The notes under the pieces are model-generated. The model worked only from the letters and a program-made list of their open reading frames with translations. It was not told the origin of the DNA and did no database searches. From Morinoia aosen (Eukaryota > Arthropoda > Malacostraca > Amphipoda > Talitridae): 64,000 bases of DNA. Both the position numbers and the translations under genes were made by a program. The stretch's first letter is position 1. Each line of letters opens with the position of its first letter. Shown here one piece after another: positions 57,575-64,000 of this stretch. The DNA is taken from NCBI GenBank assembly GCA_030386875.1, contig CM059568.1:25786120-25850119 (forward strand), given 5' to 3'.

Positions 57575-57770
57575 ATGACTCTTATTTTGGGCGAAGGATC
57601 GCATTCCGAGCGTTTTAGACCGCGGCACAATTTACTGGCACTCGTGGGCCGGTGCAGTGCCAGTGACGGTGGAGGGACGCACGTCACCTCCACAGTCCAC
57701 ACCCGCGCTGCGGGGCAGGAGATCTCTCCTCATACCTACTGCACCTCAGCTTCAGCTCAGGCAAATTAGT
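57575..57770. other. GC-rich island, unassigned
   Basis: A GC- and CpG-rich block in AT-rich DNA, with a 74-codon plus frame (57545-57769) and splice-like signals on both strands. No reading matched a family, including the missing Ddr exons. Confidence 0.25.
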
Positions 57771-58169
57771 GACCATGCGTAAGAAAACAATCGTCCTAAA
57801 AAAATAAATACGTCATCCAGCTGAAGCGATGTTGAATTGACACGCTATAAATATTTTGATTCATTTGCGTAAACTATCACCTATGATTATTCCAGCTTTG
57901 TTCCACTTTTTAATGTGAATGTCATTTTTTTATAATGATTTCATTCTTTCTAGCACGTTCACATCATCTCATTAGCATATCGACTTGGAGTGCGTCTTTA
58001 TTTTATTTCTTTAAAACACTTGAGACGGATAAGGTAGCTCTCGATAATTTTACTTTTTTAAACCTTCAGTGATACGTTTTTTTCGTGATATACATTTTTC
58101 GAGTCTTCATACCAAGACTGAATCTATTTGCATACATTTTAAAATGCTACCAGCTGCTAAATGAAGTCA

Positions 58170-59510
58170 CCAGTCAACATGAAAGCTTTGCTTCGGGTAT
58201 TTCAGTTTCGCGATAGCACTTCTGAGGCAGGGTTTTTCAACTTTTTTCATCCCATCGCACCTTTTTCCAATACATCGATGGCAAAAAATGGTTTAATTAA
58301 AATTAATTTTACCCGCATTCACTTTAATGAGATCCTTGCGACTGATGCTCTGCTGCTAGACCTTTTATGTTCCGCTTGAAATTTGTGAGTTTTAGTCTGA
58401 AATCTCCTCAGATCGACGACTGTATATAGTTTATTTCTTTCCTCAGTCAAAAGTTTATTGACAGAACTGAATCCAAATTCAACCAAATAAGAGGTGGGGA
58501 AGTACTGTTCAACAGTGTTTTAACCATTTCAAATCACATTTTTTGACATAAATGTTATGCTCCACTTGATAACCCCAACTCAGTTATTCCATCTTTTTCA
58601 AATTTACACGTGCATTCATCAATGCATTTTAGTTCAATAAGTTGCTCCTGTATATTTTTAGCAATACATTAATTGTCACAGCGGAACGGATCCATCACCC
58701 ACGGTTGAAATTCAAACGAAAATAAACCTGAAAATCAGCCTCTCACAATTTCTAGCTCTGTTTCACTAAATATTCTTCATTTTTTCTGGTTTGTTCTGTG
58801 ATCCTCTCACTTACTTCGGTTTACTCGGGCATGTCTTTAAAAATGTCTTATGCATATTTATTCGAAACCAATGCAACGTTTGAGCAAAAGCTTTCACCAT
58901 ACGCCTACAGTCTAGTAATGAGCATAATTTACCTTGATGCTGAAGTGATACTTCATTAACGAAAAATCCCCGCAAGAAGAAATATTTCGCACTTGTGATG
59001 ATTAATTTCGCTTACAAAATTGTTCTCGTTTAAATTTTCTTTGTATTGAATGATGTCCCAGATTTTGCAAGACAGCTTCTTTCGAAAGCCAACGGATTGC
59101 AAAAAATAAGTCTTCCGTGCTCTTATTTCGTATAAATGCGAAGCTGCCGAAATAGTCGATCGTATTTACTCCGAGAATTTATTTTATTGCCTGGATAACT
59201 ACTTTCAGTGACTCATGTAAGTCATAACAGATTTGCTCTGTAACTAAATGTTGACGATGCAACGTACAATGAACCGCAAGGATTAATGGAGAGACTTTAT
59301 CAAATGAGCAATAAAGCCATTCTGTTGCCAGCCATAAATTTAGAACCGTCTGTTGCGCTAAGCACCAAATTTTCAAATGGTACTTGATTCTCGTCTAACC
59401 AAGATTTCTTTGCTTCAAAACTAGATAATCGAGTGGTATCGATTTCAAAAAGTTTCACAAACAACATTTCTTCGCAAATTGCGGCAGCCATCACTAATGA
59501 AATGAACATA
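58170..59510 (-). pseudogene. hAT-type (ZBED5-like) transposase pseudogene
   Basis: Minus strand. NQVPFENLVLSATDGSKFMA (about 59335-59395) corresponds to the segment with a catalytic Asp (GVCTDGAPAM in relatives), followed by HCTLHRQHLVTEQI (about 59220-59260; HCIIHQQAL in relatives). The C-terminal dimerisation region FPTSYLVEFGFSSVNKLLTE and RNKLYTVVDLR lies at about 58395-58490. The centre is riddled with stops. This gene type is widespread in animals as old hAT copies and domesticated ZBED genes; the damage here argues for a dead copy. Confidence 0.78.
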
Positions 59511-60215
59511 CATTATGAGAATTTCTCGTTTAGTACTCAGTATGGACTCGTGAAATTGAGTTGAAAATTTTCTGTATTATTTTTCAAAAGTTGGCTTTTT
59601 GCATCCGAGAAAATTTCATCATTCTACTTTTGATTGAATCATTGCTTAACTTTAATGCTTTTCAAGCATTCACTGAACCTCGCGGCAACTTTGTTTTCCT
59701 GAAAATTTCCAAGAAAGGGTTAATAACTTTTTCAGCTACTGTATGTGTGTATCCATTTTTTGCTATATATTTGCACTATATTGTAAGATACAGTCAAAAC
59801 ACTTTCATTCGTCTATGATCTTTTTTCCAAATAAGATGACCGAGTATTTCGCAGGTAATAGTTTTTCTTCAAATTTTCTAAATTACCTCTAAGATAATTC
59901 ACCTTATCATAAAGTTATCTTTTTTTTTATATGCTCTGTAAGCTCTGATGGTTTCATAGCGTCGTTGGAAAATGCGTTATTGCAAATAAGACACATTGGC
60001 TGTTTATGATCATGCTGACTTTCTACATAGTCATGAGCCACACAACTCTCCACACACTGTGCTCAATTTTTTGGCATGCCTCAACCCACTTGTTCCAGAA
60101 TTAACTTTTTATTTCTGATTTTGCTGAAACTTCGAATACTAACTAATTCGAACCTGAGGAACTCGAATCTGGCGTCAGAAATTTAAAATCTCTGATACTT
60201 TTTGAGATAGACCCC

Positions 60216-60231
60216 GGTGCCATTTGGCACC
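60216..60231. repeat. GGTGCCATTTGGCACC near-palindrome
   Basis: One of three related motifs around the piggyBac remnant. Followed by CCACGAAAAATGAGGG, which resembles the sequence after the copy at 61786. Confidence 0.7.
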
Positions 60232-60719
60232 CCACGAAAAATGAGGGTATAAAAATACATTTTTCGAAATATTTCTGTAGTGTATCTTGATTAATAGCGC
60301 TCAAGATTCTGCGAAATTTTAGGACTTTTTCACATTACAACTCAAGGTCTGAATATGTAAAATATCAATTATTCCATATTATAAAAAAACACACAAATAT
60401 ATATATCAAAATAAATAAAATAAGATAAAACTAAGCATTTTTCATTGTAAAACAAAACTATTATCCTTTGAAACATGGCCAAATCAAATGCTGGTTTCTA
60501 TACAACAATTGAAGCCTGATGCGATTTATTTATTTGGCGTAAAACATGATATCAAATAAATAAAATAAGATGCAACTATGCAACTTTTGTTGTAAACCAA
60601 AAATATTATCCACTGAAACATCTCAAACCAACATGTTAGCTACTATAAAATATTTGAAGCCAGATGCAATTTTTAATTCCATATTGTAGCCTACATACAA
60701 AAAAAGCAATGCATAATAC

Positions 60720-61590
60720 TACATCACATTTCCGCCATGAGAGGTACTTTGTGATGGAACATAATGCAGCATGAACTTTTCTTGTAAATGTCGTAGAAGC
60801 GGCCGTTATTAAGCGAATTTATTTTTTTTGTCAATATTAACACACTGAAATGAAGGCTTTGCATAATATTATCGAACCTATCACGTCTCATAGCGGTCGC
60901 AATAGCTTCATTGTAGGTGTCTTTCGAATATGACCAGTACATATGTCGACGGGGTAATTCATTATACCTAGATATAATGAGTATTGCAGAAAAAACTTTC
61001 ATTTCATTCAATGTTATGTTTATTGGAGAATAGTTTTTAGTTAGACAATCTAACGCCATTTCTATGATTATTTGATCAAGAATCTGATCATCATAAAATA
61101 ATTCAAATAACTGAACAAGACTGAGGTCTCGATATTTTGAATAATTGCTCTCAAGAAAAAATTGTGCGGACTGCAGGAAATCCTTCTTTTTCCAGGTAAT
61201 TTTTTATTTTCATTTTTCTTTGCATTTCCTGTTTTTCTTTATAAGACCCTAAGGTATTATAAATGCTTCAATCTGTACCACTATCTTCATTTGTTTCGGC
61301 CACATGGTCCCCGCGCACCCGCATTTCTGCAGGACTCGAAGTTGATTCCGCGACAGGTGATGAACAAGTTCTAAGTCACTTCGTCTTTCTATGCTGAATA
61401 TTCATCGGTCAAAATTGCGTGATCAGGTGGTTCTATAAACACGTTAGTAGGGGCTGTTAGTGGCTCATTGAACAAAACGTCAAAAATTTTATTTGTAGGA
61501 AAAATTTTCTTGCAAAAATGCAAAATAAAGATAATAGTCAATTTTTTTACTCCATCTTTCCGTGGGGTGCCGTACGGCACTTTAATAAAT
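60720..61590 (-). pseudogene. piggyBac-type (PGBD) transposase fragment
   Basis: Minus strand. The N-terminal acidic linker region reads NVFIEPPDHAILTDEYSA (61390-61445). After frame breaks the frame at 60724-61059 reads NEMKVFSAILIISRYNELPR, then HMYWSYSKDTYNEAIATAMR and RDRFDNIMQSLHF. This is the start of the PGBD domain (FLGxLIxxGxxxLPxxxxYW...N..xAMxRxRFxxIxxxLHF). The catalytic Asp residues further on are missing, so it is truncated. A TTAA and an end-like sequence lie to the right at 61786-61821. Confidence 0.8.
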
Positions 61591-61785
61591 GAAATAAAAG
61601 TAAATGTCTCTCATATAAACAGAGTAAATTATTTTGATGTGCTTTATTTTTGTTTCGTATTGTACAGGTATCCTACTAATAATATCTAAGAGATTTGATT
61701 TATGTTACCTCTGGATAAGCTATGGTAAAAGAAATAAAATTTTTATTTATTTTTTTATGAATTTTTCAAAATAGAGTAAATTTAG

Positions 61786-61821
61786 GGTGCCATATGGCAC
61801 CGCACGGAACAAATGGGTTAA
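61786..61821. mobile_element. piggyBac-type terminal sequence with TTAA
   Basis: GGTGCCATATGGCACC (perfect palindrome, 61786-61801), then GCACGGAACAAATGGG and TTAA (61818-61821). A piggyBac end is expected to finish at TTAA. It lies at the 5' side of the minus-strand transposase remnant. Confidence 0.6.
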
Positions 61822-64000
61822 TAGGGGAAAAACTTTAAAATATCACAATAACTCCTATCCCAGTTGATATTTGATGAAACTATTTCTAATTGGCTAATAG
61901 TTATAAATTAGAAGCAATCGTTATAAAATACACTTATTGGCAATTGACAATGCTTGATAGCTTCTACACTGCACAGCGTACAATAAGCAATCAGTTGTTT
62001 TCCAAATATGGAAGTAGAGAGGCAGACACCTTAGTTGAGCAACTGCTAAAGACATAACCAAAAAGGAGAAGCTTTCAAAAGCCGTCAACTACAATTCTGG
62101 AGAAGAAAGTGAGGGGCGGAGTTAAAACAGCATGCAATTTGAGAGAGAATAATCGAGCACAGGTCGACAAAAGAATGTTTTGTGGAGCTTGATGATTAAC
62201 GTTTGTTTTAAATTTTTGATGCTTAAAATAACTTTAAATTCATTATGTTAAATCCCTCGCTGAGCTAACGGCTGCAATTCTAGCCAGCATAAAAAAAAGT
62301 AATGGCGCAATGGTGGGGTTGTTGTATACTGTACACTAGTATCGTCTCGCCGAGTTTTATACACAATGGTTCAAAAACAAAAACATGGTAAAGTGGATGG
62401 TGAGGGAATGGAAGCATATGAAGACAAGAAGGTTGTGCTGGTTCAGTGTGGCGACAATTGTCGCCTGGCAGGTGTGTGAGCATCTTTTTTAGCAGCTCGA
62501 CAAAGGAGCGAAATGGATAATGTCTTCTCAAAGCAGATTATTTCATTTTCCGACCAGTACCATTTACTCAGCATGATTACATCTGCTGCCATCGCTCGTG
62601 GGCCAAAACGATAAAGCTCAGATTTAAACCCGTTCACTCATGCGCACACGTACGTAGCGCGAGAATAACATGCTCTGGCTACACAGCTCTCGTCCTACTA
62701 ACTGTTCCAGTTTGTGCGGCAGTATCGGAACGTATTTTGTACCATTATCTTTATAATTACCTACTAATTTGTGTTTTTAGCTCTGTTTGTGATATTTAAC
62801 CTCAGTTCAACATTCTCGCTCTCGTTGGAAATGGCTGTTCTAAGGTATCAATGAATGTGAATGTATTCATGTCTAAAAGAGCTTTAAAGTATCAGATGAC
62901 TGCGTTCCAGCTTTAGATATTTTGGTTACACACTGAACAATGATTTGTTCATTAAACTAAATCACGTAGAATAAAGAATACTGCAATTTAAGCATGTTCA
63001 GTACACATCTCTGTCATCGTGTTCTAGGACACGATGGCAAAAGTTTGGACCAGTCCTCGTTCAATGACGAACGGTTGGGAGAGCTGAGACTTGCTCCAAG
63101 TGCAGGACTCAGCTAATTGCCAATACCGAGGTGCGCTTTGGCAGGATTAGCTGTGGTTTATTAAAGCAGAGGGGAGCATTTCATTTAGAGCTTTCAGACG
63201 AGGCCGCCAGTGGGGCGATGGTCGGTGTGTGGAGCGAGCTGGCGGCCATCAAGGTAAAGATTTCCGTGTTGAGACCCTGAACCATCGGCCCCACCGCACC
63301 GGCACCGGGGGAAACAATGGTGGAGACTGATGTGTTAGCTTGAATGACGTGTTATGAAAATGCTTCAGTTTTTAACGAAGTCCACTTTTGAGCAGGAAGT
63401 TAGTTTATTGTATTTGAACAATAATTTACAGAGTAAATACTAGAAATTTTTTGAACCTATCAATGAATGACGAGCAATGGTGTTTGTTTAGCTGAGACTG
63501 AAATGTAAGTTTAGAACTACTTAATTCTTTCGATTGATTTTCAAATTACTAGAAGAAGCTTATGTTCATCGAACATGTAGTTATCAGCAAATATTTTGCG
63601 ATCAGCAGATAATTTGCACCGCTCCAAGCTTTCTTAAGGAGATGAGTGAGAGATGACAATGACTCCTGTGTTGGGATTGTGGGCGCAGACTACCGGCCGT
63701 TGCCTGACGTAGCATTGAAAGTAGCTGTGATAATGACAAATGTGGAGATCCAAATGAGCCTAAGTGTTCTGCTGTAGGTTGGATAAACGTATGAAACGAG
63801 CGCCAGGGCTTATCGATATTTGTTAAGGTTGTATGAAAATCTTGTTCACAGTTACAGAGGTTATTTTCATGTAGAATATCAATTCTTTCCTTCTGACAAA
63901 CCCCAGGAAGAAATGTGTAGTCCATAGTTCAAAGTTGTGTGCGCCGTTTTTTTGTTGAAATAGAACAGATTTTTTGTGTAGTAGCGTACTATCTTTTTTC
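61822..64000. other. Unassigned stretch at the window end
   Basis: No gene supported. Notable sites are a 14-bp perfect palindrome GCGACAATTGTCGC (62450-62463), a hairpin CATCGTGT-6-ACACGATG (63015-63036) and a GC-rich segment at 63040-63310 with a good donor-like AAG/GTAAAG at 63254. The 107-codon minus frame at 63602-63925 is unrecognised. Confidence 0.35.

Noticed and set aside
63602-63925. 107-codon minus frame near the end
   Set aside because: No known motif and no supporting context; left unassigned.

Overview
This is animal nuclear DNA, most likely from an insect or another arthropod with a large, repeat-rich genome. The evidence is split coding exons with GT-AG borders, long AT-rich non-coding stretches, arthropod-type transposons (Penelope-like, CsRn1-like Gypsy, several Tc1/mariner lineages, Tigger, piggyBac, hAT, a LINE), a tRNA-like repeat and many minisatellites. 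I see no bacterial operons, CRISPR arrays, rRNA genes or bona fide tRNA genes. The species cannot be fixed from the sequence.

The only host gene I can support is a discoidin domain receptor (Ddr, a collagen-type receptor tyrosine kinase) on the minus strand. Three consecutive exons (7005-7152, 2596-2772, 1554-1681) are joined by phase-compatible GT-AG introns. They encode the end of the discoidin domain and the start of the DS-like domain. The membrane segment and kinase must lie left of base 1. The N-terminal exons were not found to the right, so the rest of the window is either a very long Ddr intron or its 5' flank.

Region by region: 8.66-9.91 kb holds a near-perfect palindrome built from a 261-bp tRNA-like unit and flanked by a 13-bp direct repeat. 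13.1-18.1 kb holds an 18-bp G-rich minisatellite, a decayed Penelope-like element, a TTAA-flanked inverted-repeat element and a Tc1 fossil. 22.2 kb has a TA-flanked MITE. 27.4-35.07 kb has a Penelope fragment next to a young Gypsy element (two 1630-bp LTRs, about 99.5% identical, ACTT target duplication) whose polyprotein is open except for one in-frame TAG near the integrase C-terminus. 36.2-43.3 kb is bounded by two inverted 109-bp repeats and contains an unidentified block, a LINE fragment, Tigger pieces and a deleted mariner copy. 44.3-46.0 kb is a cluster of three unrelated minisatellites. 46.2-55.4 kb contains three more Tc1/mariner-superfamily fossils and a 43-bp satellite. 58-62 kb contains hAT and piggyBac remnants.

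Nothing here works together as a pathway. The window is a receptor-gene fragment with layered transposon history. The most unusual structures are the palindromic tRNA-like array with target-site duplication, the Gypsy element with tandem repeats inside its LTRs and a start codon inside the LTR, the inverted 109-bp pair, and the splice donor placed directly against a GGTGCTGGT minisatellite. All family assignments come from reading motifs by eye; no database search was run.
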